In this document: piece by piece, positions 1-12,390 of the stretch
How positions within the stretch are numbered: position 1 is the first letter of the stretch
Layout: each line of letters begins with the position of its first letter
Assembly (NCBI RefSeq): GCF_963576545.1
Contig: NC_083651.1
Coordinates: forward strand, 14,323,124 to 14,387,123
Source: Limanda limanda
Lineage: Eukaryota; Chordata; Actinopteri; Pleuronectiformes; Pleuronectidae
Direction: 5' to 3'
Length of the DNA: 64,000 nucleotides
Notes under the pieces: model-generated
What the model was told of the DNA's origin: nothing
Databases searched by the model: none
The model's input: the letters and a program-made list of their open reading frames with translations, nothing else
Translations under genes and position numbers: made by a program

Positions 1-2600
1 ATTCCAGAGGGAAATGTTTTGCTCTTTCGCTGCTAATGTTTTCGTGCAGGTAAGATGACAGGGATGAGAGTGGAAGGCCTGAACCAGACAGTAACGTTGC
101 AGGGCATTCATCCAAAAGACAAGCAACCACTTTCCTTTTATATTATTAATGCCTTTGATCCTGTGATCCTTTGTTCGTATAATAGTATTGATTAATGAAG
201 CTTTAGAACAAAATGTGAAAAGGATTTAAGTTTAGTCTACACTGGCGAAAGAAAACAAAAAAACATTTGACATAGAATGTACCCAAATGTTACAAATATA
301 TTGTATGATATAGAAAGAGTAACTTTCTTGTTTTCACGCACATGAAAAAGGCAGTGGTGTGTTTTTCTCACATGTAATACATCTGAATATGGCTAAACAG
401 GGAGGTGGGTAGGGGAGTGGAAGGCAGGATTAGAGAGGAGCACAGACATCTGGACTCCCTTTAGCTGAGCTGAGAGAAGCTTTGCCATCGTGGAAAAGCC
501 TAACAACACGTGCTCAGGACGGCCGCGCATCAGTTCCTCTCAGATCTTAAGAACATAATGGCTGGGTTCTTTGATACTAATCCAAATAAGTAATTTAAAG
601 ACACAAGTGTCGGCCCTGATGACTTTTCTAGACCAAATATTTACCCGTTACACCTAAGAACAATCAATAGGTTAATCAACAACAAATAATGAGCACCAGT
701 TGCAGTATTAAACTGCCTACAGAGCAGACCTTCAGTACAATAAACAAGTAGAAAAACAGGGAAAAGAATTAACTCACTTCTAGAATCTATAGATCGATGG
801 GGATTTGAGGGAGAGGGAAGTGGGCTTGTTTCTTCACAGTATCGGGAGACAGCCAGTGAGCGAGAGAAAGTTGGGGATGTAGCAGGTGGAATGAGTGAAC
901 AATTTTGAAAAAACTAACTTGTATATAAACTGCATCATTTCGAATTTATTGTATTTATTCATGTATTCTTACTATGATTTCCCGTTGCGCTGCTACTTTC
1001 GCGTGCTGCTGACTCATTTGTGAATCTCCTCTACAGGGGATCAATCTCACCTCATCAACGAATTTCTAAAAGAAGAATGATAAATAGAGCATTTCTCCTC
1101 TCATCACATCATAGGCACTAAACACTGCCAGTCCATAAATCATCATCCGGCGTTGAAGGCACCGTGGAGCCTAATAGTATCTGTCAACATTAATTTTGCA
1201 TTACCTTCCACGACATTTTGATAATGGTCCCTTTAATTTAGTTATTAACTAACCAAGGCATTTGGATGACTATGTAATAAATAAATGTGTCATGTAATGA
1301 TAAGAAAGACAGAAACGTGTCTAAAAATGATAATTTTGTTGAAACATAAGCCCGTCTTATCATTGAAAGCCATGTACAGTACTCGCGACTTGTCACTGGT
1401 GGATTTCATTGTACCCTACTCCGCTATGATATCGATATTTAACTGCATGAAGACAACACGTGGACGATGACGCTGTCTAAACGGCAACTACTCCTTGATT
1501 AAATCAAAAACATAATATAAATAAAACATAATTTCAGAAGTTTGTGAATCCTTCAATCATCAGACATTGACCCTAAAAATCCCAAGGTTAAAAACTGGTG
1601 ACAGCTCGACAGTCAAACGGTGCAGGCCAGGCAGAACTAAGTGTGCACTGCCACTTCCTCAAGTGTGTGTACCGCCAAAAATACAAAGTGAGATAAAACC
1701 ATAATAACGTTTTTCTATAGGCTGGTGTTGAGCAGAGCAGTGTGTGCTTTGAGGGAGGACACTCAGGAACACAACAGGCCCAGCTGAGGACTGAGTCACC
1801 TGACTGCCGCCACCAGCAGCACTACAACAGGCTTTATGGTGCCAGTGTTGACAGCTGTCAGATGGCACATGAGGAGACGATGAAACCAGAGCTGGGCGAT
1901 GAAACAATATCTCAAGTTATTGCAATGTTCGTTTTCATTAGAGACAAAAGAACACAGGTTCAATACGTCGATATATTGCTTGTGGATTGTGCAAGCACTC
2001 TAAGATAAGATTAAATAACTTGACTTCACTGGTACAATTCACTGGTACAATGCCCATAAAGAAGAGTTTGAAACCAGATTGTTCACTCAGGATCAAAATG
2101 TCAGTCTTTCAACTGAACAGAAAGGATATTGTGACAATATGTGATGTGGAAATGTTTATCTTTAAGCACTTTAGGCCTCATCTTCCAGCCCTGGTTGCAT
2201 CCAACTGAAGCTGTGGCCAGCTAACAAGCAGCTTGGCAGCTGAAATGCCCTGTGACAGTCCCGGAGCATCACTGGAGACACTGCTGAGCACGTTATGTAA
2301 GAGAAAGCACCTCCGACCACAGACTGGATGATAACATCTCCACCTAAAAGATCAGACCTGTCTGCGGAGGGGAGATGTGTGTGCACAGCTAGCTTGTGCT
2401 GGTTTGAGCTAGAGTGCCAATCGTTATTATTATTATTATTAGCTAGCTTAAACGTAGCTAGCTAGCAGATAGAAAAATGAAATTCTACACGTATTTAAAC
2501 GATTTCTTTATTTTATTCAAACAGTGATGGAATAAGCAATCAAACATGCTGATGAATGGAGACAGCAAGTGCAGTCAGTGAAGACAATAAATACATCGAC
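1..2600. other. Intergenic DNA, no gene recognised
   Basis: AT-rich DNA with only short open frames on both strands, none with recognisable protein features or convincing splice structure. At about 2424-2471 an ATT trinucleotide run is followed by overlapping AGCTAGC palindromes, which is simple sequence. Exons of an unknown upstream gene cannot be excluded from sequence alone. Confidence 0.6.
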
Positions 2601-2629
2601 GACTCACCAATAGCGAAGTAAAGCCAGGG

Positions 2630-2960
2630 TTAGGACCGGCGGCGCCTCACAGCAGCCCGCTCGTCACAGTGGACATTTCTCGGTTAAACGTGGTTGAAAT
2701 GGAATCGCCAGTGAACCTGTGAAGTGTCCCAGAGGACTTGTGTGTCTGTGTGAGTGTGTGGGTGTGTGTACATGTCTCTGTGTCAGGGATCATTCCAGCA
2801 GCAGGTCCGTGCGGGGCGGGTTCCTCTCAGTCAGCTGATCCGCGGAGGCTCGGCTCACTGCCCCGCACCGGAGAGGGGTGAGCTTCGGGGAGGGGAAGTG
2901 TTCCACGCCGGGGGAGATGTTTGTCTTCAAACTGCCGCTAAACAAGTCAAACACGCGAAG
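2630..2960. promoter_or_regulatory. CpG-rich patch, possible promoter
   Basis: This stretch is clearly richer in G+C and CpG than its surroundings, for example GGCGGCGCC near 2640 and several CCGCGG/GCGGGG blocks at 2810-2930. In vertebrates such patches usually mark promoters and first exons. No coding exon or direction of transcription can be assigned; a 133-codon frame across it (2754-3155) looks like a by-product of the base composition. It could be the start of a gene running off the left edge, or of an unannotated non-coding transcript. Confidence 0.35.
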
Positions 2961-3685
2961 CAGCGGGAATTAAGCTTCTGCCCGAGGTCGAGAGGAAAAC
3001 CAGTTTCCTTTCGAGTGGCATTAGAATGTAAATGTTCACTCTGTCGTGCCCCGCGGCTTTGGTACGGTCCAGGATGTGCAGTGTTTACAAACCTCTCGCC
3101 TCGCTGTGAAGTACCTTCGTGCTTCAGTGCCCCACACAGAGGATCGTGTTTATAACAAGACTGATCATCCGGTAACAATCAAAGACAACTATTACATTTG
3201 ATCTGATTTACATGATAAACCCTCTTATTATAATCAAAGGTAAATATCACAGTTACAGAGCAAGGTTTCCAGTGTCCTCCCCAAACTTTAATCATTGTAC
3301 GATTGAATTTGATCTGAACATGGAGACATTAACCCGTATCAAACAAACAAAGAAAAAGTCAGTGCACACAGTTTTATTATTTCCTGTGGCTCTGGATAAA
3401 AGTTACTGACCTGATATTTTTTGTCATATTTGAATATTTCAGTTATTTATTCTTACTTTATTGTAAATTGGACTCTTTTTTTTAAATTATTGTCCTGCTA
3501 TTCAATTGAGGAGGACAATTAATTTGCAGCTTACACTTCTCACAATCACACAAAAAACATCCAATATGATAAGTGTCACAAAGCTGAGGTCAACAAACAA
3601 ACAGGTCGGTGAAGGACATCAAGATAAAGATTAAGGGGGTAAAATAAATAGCAATATAAAGGCAAAAAAATTAAATTAAATTAAA

Positions 3686-3775
3686 CAAAATAAAATAAAA
3701 TAAAATAAAATAAAATAAAATAAAATAAAATAAAATAAAATAAAATAAAATAAAATAAAATAAAATAAAATAAAA
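3686..3775. repeat. (AAAAT)n pentanucleotide microsatellite
   Basis: About eighteen tandem copies of TAAAA/AAAAT without visible interruption, preceded by A- and T-rich imperfect copies. Probably length-polymorphic. Confidence 0.95.
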
Positions 3776-3781
3776 TTAATC

Positions 3782-3826
3782 CTGCGCAGGAGGTGTGCAT
3801 ACCACTTCTGCGCAGGAGGTGCGCAG
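3782..3826. repeat. Short tandem repeat, period 26
   Basis: The 13-mer CTGCGCAGGAGGT occurs at 3782-3794 and again at 3808-3820, followed by related GTGCGCA and CACTTCTGC words. The core CTGCGCAGG resembles half of an NRF-1 site, but two copies next to a microsatellite are more simply a small tandem duplication. Confidence 0.7.
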
Positions 3827-4114
3827 TTCACTTCTGCCCTAATAAGCTAAGAAATAGACATTGTGAATGATATCTAATTTGATTGATCTTCCATTGTAAC
3901 ACTGGACTATATCGTATATTCATGGCGGATTGTCAACATATCTTATGTGTTTTGTACACTGGCAAATAATGCGAAAAGTAAATGCTTCAACACTTTTTGA
4001 TTTATTTGTTACTGCAAATACTTGTTAGGCTGCTTTTACCATTTATTTCCAATAACTTATATATGTTTATATGCACTTTCAAACTGATTCTATGATTATA
4101 GAAAACAAGAGATT

Positions 4115-4480
4115 TTGTTTTTCTTGAGAATGATGCCAAATTGCGTTGATTTACTATTGGAGAGTAGAGGGTCCTTAATATCTTTAAATTCATGCCCCGC
4201 TCAGGCCCTGCCTCTGATTCACACTTATGATAATGTACTGGTTTTAATGGAGATAGGACAAAATCAACTGAATGGTCCCCATATCACTGAAACAGACACT
4301 TACAAATATCTATGAATTTGGCTTATTCAAAACACATACTCAACAAATAACCAAGAAATTCGAATCCGAAAAAATATTGTACAGTCTACCTTCATATCAA
4401 TCCTTGACTATGGAGAAATTCTACACTGTCATACAGCCCTATCATCGCTCCTGTTAAACAAGGCTTGTGTTGTTTTTGCC
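4115..4480 (+). mobile_element. Decayed non-LTR retrotransposon (reverse transcriptase relic)
   Basis: Read across frames on the + strand, the segment keeps the end of a LINE reverse transcriptase. A TDTYKYL block is followed by a stop, then KTHTQQITKKF, then in another frame SILDYGEILHCHTALSSLL. These correspond to the conserved 'TYKYLG...L.FK.HI..LTKK...' and 'ILDYGD..Y..A..S.L' blocks near the C-terminus of many fish LINE polymerases. At least one stop and one frameshift separate them, so it is a dead fragment. The exact clade cannot be fixed by eye. Confidence 0.65.
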
Positions 4481-4499
4481 CACAAAGGCTGCTGTCGTG

Positions 4500-7470
4500 T
4501 ATTTGAAATGTTTTTGGAAAGTTGTGGTTTAAAATTTGTAGTTGAAATTAAGACACCAACCTCGCTGAGCTGTCATACATTCTGTACTCAAATAGAGAAT
4601 GATAAGTATTCATCTTGAAGTCATCTTTAAGTATTCAAGACATTCCTGTTGGATAGTTCTTCAGATTGTTTTTTAATTTTGCTGTAACTTAAGTCTTAAT
4701 TATATACAGTATGTATACTGATGATATACAGTTATGGCCTGTAAGTTCAACTTTAGGTCCATAGATGGAGCTGTTGTATTTTCAAACATTCCTCAACCTG
4801 CCTGTACTTCAATAATGTGGCCATGACCAAGCTTAATGGTTCAACCATCATAAACAAAGCTATAATTTCATAGATGGTAATGTCCCGACAGATCTTAAAT
4901 ATACATTCTAGGGCATGTATTTAGTGTTCATGGGGTTTCACACTTTTCTAAAGAGCAATTGTTAGTTACATAAAACTGAGACAGGTACAGTGAGGCCCTT
5001 CCTGGGATACAGGGACATTTGTACAGCCACCAAATCTGACTTTTTACATGATTAGAATTCTCATGATAAGCTGGCATTATAATATTTCACTGTTTCTTGA
5101 TATAAATTTGTATCTTATCTCTTAACAGACAATACATGTGGACCAAATAGTTATCATTTTCACAGCCATCTAAGAAATACAAATACAACCGATAGAGCAT
5201 TTACGGGCCTTTAATCTAATATTGAAATCAAACAGGGCTTCTAACTGTCTGCGAGCAGCTGTTAAGGTTATCATCACTGACTTTACTGTGTCAACTGTAG
5301 CATCTGAAAAATCAGTTATCGTCCATGTTCATTTTTTTTATTAATTTAACTTCCACCTATGAGTATGTGCTTACCATGCTGCTCGTCTGTCTTTACAGAT
5401 TAGTGTAAAATGTGTTAGATTCACATAAAGTTGATGGAGCCACTTTATGTGGCCATTTGTGAAGCTGCTGTATAAAACATGTGACTAAAACATTTCAGGT
5501 TACATTTTTGAATAACTTTTTCTCTTCCTCTGACTACAACCAACTGGCACTCACTGAAATAATTATTGAACACATTGTACAATTGCAAGAAAGCCTTTGG
5601 AGACACATGCATTAATCAAATTAGGATGCTGCATAAAAGATCATAATGGGACTTTGGCAAAAGGTAGTGCTGTTGCAACATGAACACTTTGAGTGGCCAA
5701 AATCTAGTGCTCAGCCCGACCAGCTTGCAGAAAGTTGTTTTCGAGCAATGTTCTTTCATGCAGGTTATATATATTTTTTATTTTCACTTCACCTGAAACA
5801 TCTGGACTACTTGTGACAAAGACCACCTCTTAAACGAAGGTTAGGGTTTGTGTGGTCAACTAATACAATGACGGTCAGGTTGCGTAGTATGTGACGCAAA
5901 CTAGGACCTCTGGTCATGTGTGTAGGCTGTTTTAGTGGATGAGGCCAAATCCCCCTTTGTTCCAAAGACAAAAATCAGCCATTGATATTTTAGTATTAAT
6001 TTGTTGTCGATATCGAATTGCCCAAAAATGGATACATTTACAAAGGCCCAACGCTATGCACATGAAGAATGCTGTGTAACAGGACACTGGTGTTTCTAAT
6101 CAGCCACAACTAAGTTGAACATTAGGGAGGGGGAAACAATGGCTTTATTGTTGCCTTCGTCGAGGGGGTTGTTTTTCCATGTTTGTCTGTCACTTAAAGA
6201 GATATCTCAAAAAACTAATAAGTGAAGTGGAAAGTTGGACTTTTATTAAAGACGGAAAAAAAGAAAACAGATTCCTTTTCTCTCTTTTCCTCTCTTTTTT
6301 TCTTTGTCCTTAAACGTGCTGCAAAATGTCATCCAAATTTGTATGACGTCTGCAACCTCAAATGATCTTGCAAAATGTTGTGCATGAAGGATCTACAGCA
6401 ACATGATGAATTCAGGATATAAAGCACAGAATCTTCAAATTTCCTAACATACAAATGTAGAGGACCGTGCATTTCGATTTAATTAGGCACGGTCTAAGAT
6501 GACAACACATATTTATTAAAAACCTCCTTAAAAATATGGGGTCGCCTACACAGATTTGTATGTATATATATTGTGTATGCATATACAACACCTTATTGAA
6601 AACAGAGAGGAAAACCTATTAAATCAGCTGGTGTTGTAGAATGCATAGAAATATTTTTGATATTACTTTGAGCTGTGGATGTCGGCTATTTGGCAGAGCT
6701 TCCCACTTCTCCCACAAGCAGTGTTGGTACAATCAAACCGACACCCCCCAGGATAGATAGTTGCTTTCCTGCACATGAGCCTCTATCGCTCTTAAGGTTA
6801 TCCTTGAACCGCTTTGTGGAGACTCCTACTTGATTTCAGCTACAAATCTGTCACTGACAAAGGTGGTTCTTCATCGATGGTTATTGCCAACAATAATCTC
6901 ACTGAGAAAAGTAGGTAAGGGTAAACATGATCTTCATGTGATCCTGTATCTCAAATGTTCCCTTCCTACATTCCTTCTCTCTATCATTTATCCTTGAATG
7001 GAAGGACATTTTTGAGTTCACACAGTTTTGGGGTACCGTGACATCAGAGCAACAGTAGAACAATCATGAGCTCACATTCCTAGTTGGGGCAAAAGGAAAA
7101 AAAAGTTTTTTGATGTTTCATGTGGCAAAGGCTTGTATTGAAACAACTCGTCTTATTAACTGTCTCATCTGAGAGAACCACGTGGTGCTGACCACTGACA
7201 TCAGAGAATAGCCGGCTGAAAATAACTAACCCACACCAAAGCCATTTCCTGCCTAGTCAATTGTTTTCTGTTTGCTGCCAGCAGAGAAGAAAACGGTGGC
7301 TTTGTGACCGAAATCCCATAAACCTGAAGGAGATGCTAATGAGTGAACACTGATGCTGATCAAACACAGAAAACTGTTATAAAGCACAGAAACGGACACC
7401 AATAATATATTAAACCTACTGCTGGTTAGTCAAAGGTCACATTGGATTTACACTTGTGACGTTACAACAC
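4500..7470. other. Intergenic DNA, nothing recognised
   Basis: About 3 kb of AT-rich sequence without a coding frame above background, without recognisable transposon termini and without long tandem repeats. Much of it may be old decayed repeats. Confidence 0.5.
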
Positions 7471-7482
7471 TTAAATGCAGTG

Positions 7483-7575
7483 ATTTTCAACCTTTTTTGA
7501 GCCGCGGCACATTTTTTAAATTTACAAAATCCTGGGGCACACCACTAACAAAAATGACACAAAATGACACTCTAT
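7483..7575 (+). repeat. Dispersed repeat fragment (GCCGCGGCACATTTTT type)
   Basis: The phrase 'tttcaaccttttttgagccg' followed by 'cggcacattttttaaa' and 'ctggggcacacca' matches from memory a dispersed repeat seen in many vertebrate genomes, usually treated as a remnant DNA transposon. No terminal repeat or target-site duplication is visible here, so limits and family are uncertain. Confidence 0.4.
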
Positions 7576-7869
7576 GGCCTAACACAGTACATATAATACA
7601 TATAGTTAGTAATATAGTTTCTAAATGTATTAAAAAGCACTATTTTTAAATTATTTTAGCCCTTTATTACTCTTATCTTTTAGTGAGCACAAATTGAAAA
7701 AGTTTTATGAAACAATCTTTGATTTAACTTTGATTTATTGGAGACATATTATGCCAATTTTACCACAAGTTGAAATTGTTCCTTTGGGTCTTAATGAAAT
7801 ATCTGTAACATATTTTGGTCAAAATACCACAAGGATCATTTAAAACAGCACCTTTTTACCCTGTCTAAA

Positions 7870-8640
7870 ACAGCAAAATGGCTCCACAGCACCATCTAAG
7901 GAAAAGCCTCTCAGTTAGCTTTCACTGATCTTCACAAAAATCGGGACACCTGTGTATCATGACCAGACGCACAAAAAAGTCCACTGGTGCATTGTGAAAA
8001 ACACAACAGAAAGTCCGCTATTTTGCCATGTCTCAATATTCACTCATCATTACAGCGCCACCTGCTGGCGACAGGAAGTGACATGTTTTATACTTTGATG
8101 CACTGCTCCTGGCTGCTTTACAATGACTGAGCTCAAAAGAGCTCAGTCAAGTCATATGACATGGTCAAGTCATGGTCAGAATTGTGACATTTCCTCAAAC
8201 CGTGTAAACATTGAGGTGCGGCGAAGGTTCGTCCTTCGCCAAAGGAAACAATGTTGTCATAACTCCACTGTGCATTGTCCTATCACCACCAAACTTCTGT
8301 CTCATGATCAGAGACCAAGCCTGAACAGCTCCATGTGTCAATATTTCGTCAGCGTCATAGCGCCACCTACTGATTCGCCATGAGACAGGAAGTACTTTGT
8401 TAATCCACTCTGCATTATCCAACCGGCCCCCGAATTCCTATGCTCACAATCCTGACCTGAACAGCTCCATATATTAATATTAGTGCAGGGTCATAGCGCC
8501 ACCTAATGATCAGTGTGAAAATTAAGTTGTTGTAACATTGTCCAATTGACTTAAAATTGCTCACAATATACAGAGCCCCTGCATGAACAGATCTATTAGT
8601 CTGTATGTAATAATAGTGATGGCGCAACCTATTCATATTT
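7870..8640 (+). repeat. Degenerate internally repeated dispersed element
   Basis: Related monomers recur with the phrase 'catagcgccacct' or 'cagcgccacctgctgg' near 8054, 8357, 8489 and 8617. Between them are variants of 'acaggaagt', 'ctcatgatcagaga' and 'gaacagctccat'. Spacing is irregular. This is a tandemly repeated family common between fish genes. The short frames at 8123-8383 (+) and 8195-8422 (-) follow from the repeat and are not genes. Confidence 0.6.
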
Positions 8641-8689
8641 CTATATTTATCTTGCTCAAAGTGTATTCATCGTACTTATATCATACCAT

Positions 8690-9260
8690 ACCTCTTAACT
8701 TACTCTGTATATAATATGACTCCTGCCTCATTCACTTAATTTTCATTTCACTTACTACCACTACTTATACTTACACCTGCACTTTATATATACTTATCAT
8801 ATCTACACCACCTACTTCTATTGCTGCTAATCTTGTAGCAATACTGTTCGTTTTCCATATCTATTTCTTACTGTACATATCTTATTTATTTACATATTCC
8901 ACTTTACATATGCACTTACTCTGCACTTTGACTGCTTTTATAGCACTTCTGGTTAGATGCTAAATTGCATTTCGTTGTCCTAGTACTTGTACTCTGTGCA
9001 ATGACAATAGAGTTGAATCTAATCTAACTCTAATCTGCTCTCCCCCCCTTTCCACCAACTCTCCTCTATTCCCCATTTTCTCTTCTCACACCTACCAGTC
9101 GAGGCAGAGGGCCGCCCACATAGAGTCCAGATCTGTTGGAGGTTTCTTCTTGTTAAAGTTAAGGGAGCGCCAAGTGTTTGCTCATTGAAGGAACTTGTTG
9201 GGTTTCTCTATGATATTATAACATATGTAAATTCCCTTAAGATGATGAATGTTGTGATTT
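8690..9260 (+). mobile_element. LINE 3'-end relics (two types)
   Basis: At 8940-9035 the text 'gcatttcgttgtcctagtac', a short gap, and 'caatgacaatagagttgaat' with a repeated AATCTAATCT tail is the typical 3' terminus of a fish LINE. From about 9090 'ccagtcgaggcagagggccg' and 'ggaggtttcttcttgttaaa' is another widespread fish LINE-type 3' region. Both are truncated and carry no coding sequence. Family names are not asserted. Confidence 0.55.
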
Positions 9261-9274
9261 GATGCTCAAAAGGT

Positions 9275-9500
9275 GTTTAGTTTGTCCAGTCTGGTCTACT
9301 GTAAAAAAAACATGGCGGCTTTCGTAAAGAGGACCCGCTCCCAATGTAAATATAAAGGCCTCAAGCAAGGGTAAAGAAAACTATATTTTGTACAATTTAG
9401 ATAAAGCTCACTAGTGAAAACATCACTATGATTTTTTTATATTCAGTTTCTGCCTCTTGATCCCTTTTACCTAAATTGTACACACTGGACCTTTGATTAT
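9275..9500 (-). mobile_element. Partial copy of the AGGTCCAGTGTGT miniature transposon
   Basis: Reading the - strand, this resembles the complete element at 31173-31532. The right edge here ends 'tacacactggacctttg', the reverse complement of that element's start. Inside are matching blocks such as 'tttagtttgtccagtctggt', 'acatggcggctttcgt' and 'ttgtacaatttagataaa'. The other terminus is missing or too diverged to place, so this is a truncated older copy. Confidence 0.65.
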
Positions 9501-9509
9501 AATGGAGAA

Positions 9510-10420
9510 ATCTTTGCCCAAAGAAGTCAGGATCCCCATTAGATGCTTGATCCAAAGCCCACAGAATCTAAAACCTGTATAGGTTCTCTAAATTATTACT
9601 CTTTTTATATATATTCTGAGGTAATTACAAAGTTGCTTTTAAACTTTGATGAAAAAAGTTGAAGTACAGTTGACGCCAACCTAAATATCCTTAAATAAAC
9701 TTACATTTGCCCTTCTTATACTTATATCCTCCTGGGCAGCAACTCCTAATCCTAACGGGAATTTATCATGAGTTCTCATCGCAAGCCACCATGAAACACA
9801 GCATTAGAGCACTGATGCAACTCCAGTCTTATGACTAGGACTTTGACAACCCAATGAAACAGGAAGTTGCAACTGCATCTTTGTGAATAATCAGGTTTTT
9901 ATGAGATGAGACCAGGCCCAAACAGGATAAAGATAAGAGCTGAGATAGTAAATCAATTTAACATAATAAAACCAAATGTGAGTATAATAATTTACAATTT
10001 TACATGTATAGGATTTTAATACAACATGTAATACAAAATATAATATTCATCAGGATTTGTGACAAAGGCTGACAAAAGTTCACTTTCCACTTTCAGATTT
10101 AAGGAGAATTGAGGTTGAATGGAGCTGCATTTATTTTTAATACGAATATATATTAGAATATATATATAAACCTGGGTATAGGAGGAACAACATAATAGTA
10201 GGTCATTAGGATTTTATAGTGAGACCTTTTAAGCCTATTTATTAACCGCATGGGTGTAATACTGTAATTACAGAGATAAATTGGTGTATAGACAATGCAC
10301 AAGGTAGTGCGCATTTGCTGAGTGAATCAATGTGAGTAATTCATTTGCAACGCATGACAGTATTACGGTTTAGCCATTTGAAGTGATAGGATGGAAATAG
10401 CATTTGCTACTTCCCGTCAT
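9510..10420. other. Intergenic DNA, nothing recognised
   Basis: AT-rich sequence without coding frames or recognisable elements. Confidence 0.5.
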
Positions 10421-10499
10421 AGATGTATTCACGACCTCAAAGTACCTCTTGTCTTCCTGACAGCTGTGCCCCTCTGTCTGCTGCTGTCGTTTTAATCAT

Positions 10500-10640
10500 A
10501 TACAGTCTACGGTCGCAACGAGTCCGCCACACGGTGGCGCAGGGCTTGCTGGGAAATGTAGTTTTTGGCGAAATGGAAAATTCCAAGATAACCGTCCAGA
10601 GGAGCGAGTGGAAATTTACCCTGTCTCCCGCCCCCTGTAA
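10500..10640 (+). promoter_or_regulatory. Promoter-like block: ZNF143-type site plus two tonicity-enhancer matches
   Basis: The segment 10544-10562 (GCTTGCTGGGAAATGTAGT) is, on the reverse strand, a close match to the ZNF143/Staf binding site (ACTACA..TCCCAG..), which normally lies in promoters. Just downstream, 10574-10584 (TGGAAAATTCC) and 10609-10619 (TGGAAATTTAC) both satisfy the TonE/NFAT5 consensus TGGAAANNYNY on the same strand. They lie about 1.5 kb upstream of the slc5a3 TATA box. The SMIT1 gene is a classic NFAT5 target in mammals, with enhancers spread over a wide upstream region. A 71-codon frame starts at the ATG at 10573, but the protein is unrecognised and no splice support is visible. 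Confidence 0.4.
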
Positions 10641-10789
10641 TATGCAGAGACGTGTCTGCCTTGCAGGATGTTTTGTTGGAAGTAAACCGTGTTATTCTCA
10701 TCTGACTGCAGAGTCAGCTGACAGTCTTTATGTCAATGTTATCACTATCATTATTATAACTGTACTATTCTATACAACAATATAACTTG

Positions 10790-12050
10790 TTATTAATGCA
10801 TGTAGTAATTGGTATGCCAGGTTATATTATTATTATAATTATAATTATGGTAGGAGTGGCCCGACAGTATTAAAAATGAGCCTGAAGGCTTCCATTGATA
10901 TAAAACATGCAGACATATGCAAACATTTGGATAAATAGCTGCTGCAATATCTTTCATCAAACATTGCACGAGACATGCACATGTTAAGCATGCTGTAACA
11001 TTTAGGTGGGGGTCTCAGCATTTGCATGTACATGCATATTCACATATACATACACCTAAATATATTTCAGGGAGCCATTCTGCATGTTTCCCCCCAGGAT
11101 TAGAGCTGGGAGCATTTACCCCTATATTGAATAGAAAACGATTATTACAACTATTATTATTAATAGAGAGTGACATAGTTAACCCTGAGAAAAAGCATGA
11201 CCTCATACACTCGTGCCACAGTACTTGCATTGTCATGGTTAGTTTCTTCCTGTTGCTCTAAATCTTCTAAAATTCTCAAATGACAACGATTTCCTCTCAA
11301 TCACCTCAATGCATTCCAGCGAATAACTCCATCTGTGCAAGATCACTCGCAAAACGAAAACATGTGTTGTTGCAAAAGTTAAGTTTGCATAACTTAAGCA
11401 TCTCTTATGAGCATTAGTATTATTGGCATGCGTAATGAAATTCCACTGAAGTGGGAGAAAGCAAATGTTTAAAAAAACCTTAACTATTCAGAGGCATCAG
11501 GCTCTTATAGGAAGTGTCTAGGTTATTCCAGTTTACGAACTTAATCGTACAAAAGCTGATTAAGAAGTTACACTTCTAATCAGTCTGAGCTGGGTGTTTC
11601 TGTGATTTGCATGATTACAGCAATGTTATTTAGAGACGCATTGATATGTGTGGGTGATTGCATGCAAATATTAGGAATGTGTTTTGTGTTTGATGCTGTA
11701 AAGGGTCAAAACTGATGCACAACCCTTCAGTTAATCACTGATATATATATACATATATATATATACAATCCATGTGGAGTGCCAGTACAAAGCTATATGT
11801 GTAGAGGAGATTATATTTAATTACAACCCGTTTACTGTGACTTAAAGTGTAATTCATGTGTTGTTTTTAAGTTTTAAAAATGTGCTTTTCCGCAGTTGAA
11901 ACGAGGCTATGCAAAGTGGGTGTGTGCAATGGCTACTGGTTTCCTCTTTGTAACACGGTTGCACATTTAAATACACATGTTCTAAGTATCCCGTGGTTTA
12001 TGTAAACCTACGAGTCAGAGCATTAGTCCGGGTTAAATAGCCGGGCTAAA
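10790..12050. other. Upstream region of slc5a3
   Basis: No gene recognised. A (TA)n run occupies about 11741-11766. Otherwise AT-rich, non-repetitive-looking DNA leading into the CpG island. Confidence 0.5.
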
Positions 12051-12059
12051 CTGTAGTAG

Positions 12060-12170
12060 ACGTTTTCCTGCGCACAAACAAGTCCGGGGGGGTGGGGTGG
12101 GGTGGCTCGGCGCGTGGGGCGTGGGGCAGCAGCGGCGCCTATAAGGAGCGGAGGAGGCAGCGGCTGGTAC
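12060..12170 (+). promoter_or_regulatory. slc5a3: slc5a3 core promoter (CpG island with TATA box)
   Basis: A CpG island starts abruptly at about 12060, with many GGCGCG/GGGGCG words of GC-box type. A TATA-like element, TATAAGG, lies at 12140-12146. By usual spacing, transcription would start near 12165-12175, within 'ggtaccaggatccagaca'. The island is immediately followed by a non-coding exon with a good splice donor. Start site and assignment to slc5a3 are inferred from position and from the acceptor in front of the coding exon. In mammals this promoter is shared with MRPS6; no MRPS6 exon is recognised here. Confidence 0.55.
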
Positions 12171-12390
12171 CAGGATCCAGACAGAGGAGGCTCATCCACA
12201 CACAGGCTGGCCGGGAGCAGAGAGTGTCTAACCGGGGAGCAGCAGAGAGACAGTCCGGGGAGAGTAGCGGAGACGACCGGGACACCTTCAGGAGAACAGA
12301 GCCCACTTCTCATCCTGCCGCCTCTCCTTCCACATCTCCGCCGCGGGGCGTGGAGCATCTGTGACGCCGCTGCTAATGTTAGCCAGCAAG
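12170..12390 (+). other. slc5a3: slc5a3 5' non-coding exon 1 (predicted)
   Basis: G+C-rich sequence from the predicted start site to the donor AAG|GTACAC at 12390/12391. The matching acceptor is TCTTGCAG|G at 15042/15043. An ATG at 12376-12378 would open an 8-codon upstream reading frame (including its stop) that crosses the splice junction and ends at 15051. A second possible donor, GGGTGAGTG, lies near 12430. The 90- and 114-codon frames over this exon begin before the transcription start or lack coding character. Confidence 0.5.

Noticed and set aside
10423..10785. 120-codon frame at the ZNF143-type site
   Set aside because: No recognised domain, and its start does not coincide with a supported exon; the block is better explained as regulatory DNA. 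A short first exon from the ATG at 10573 remains possible but unproven.
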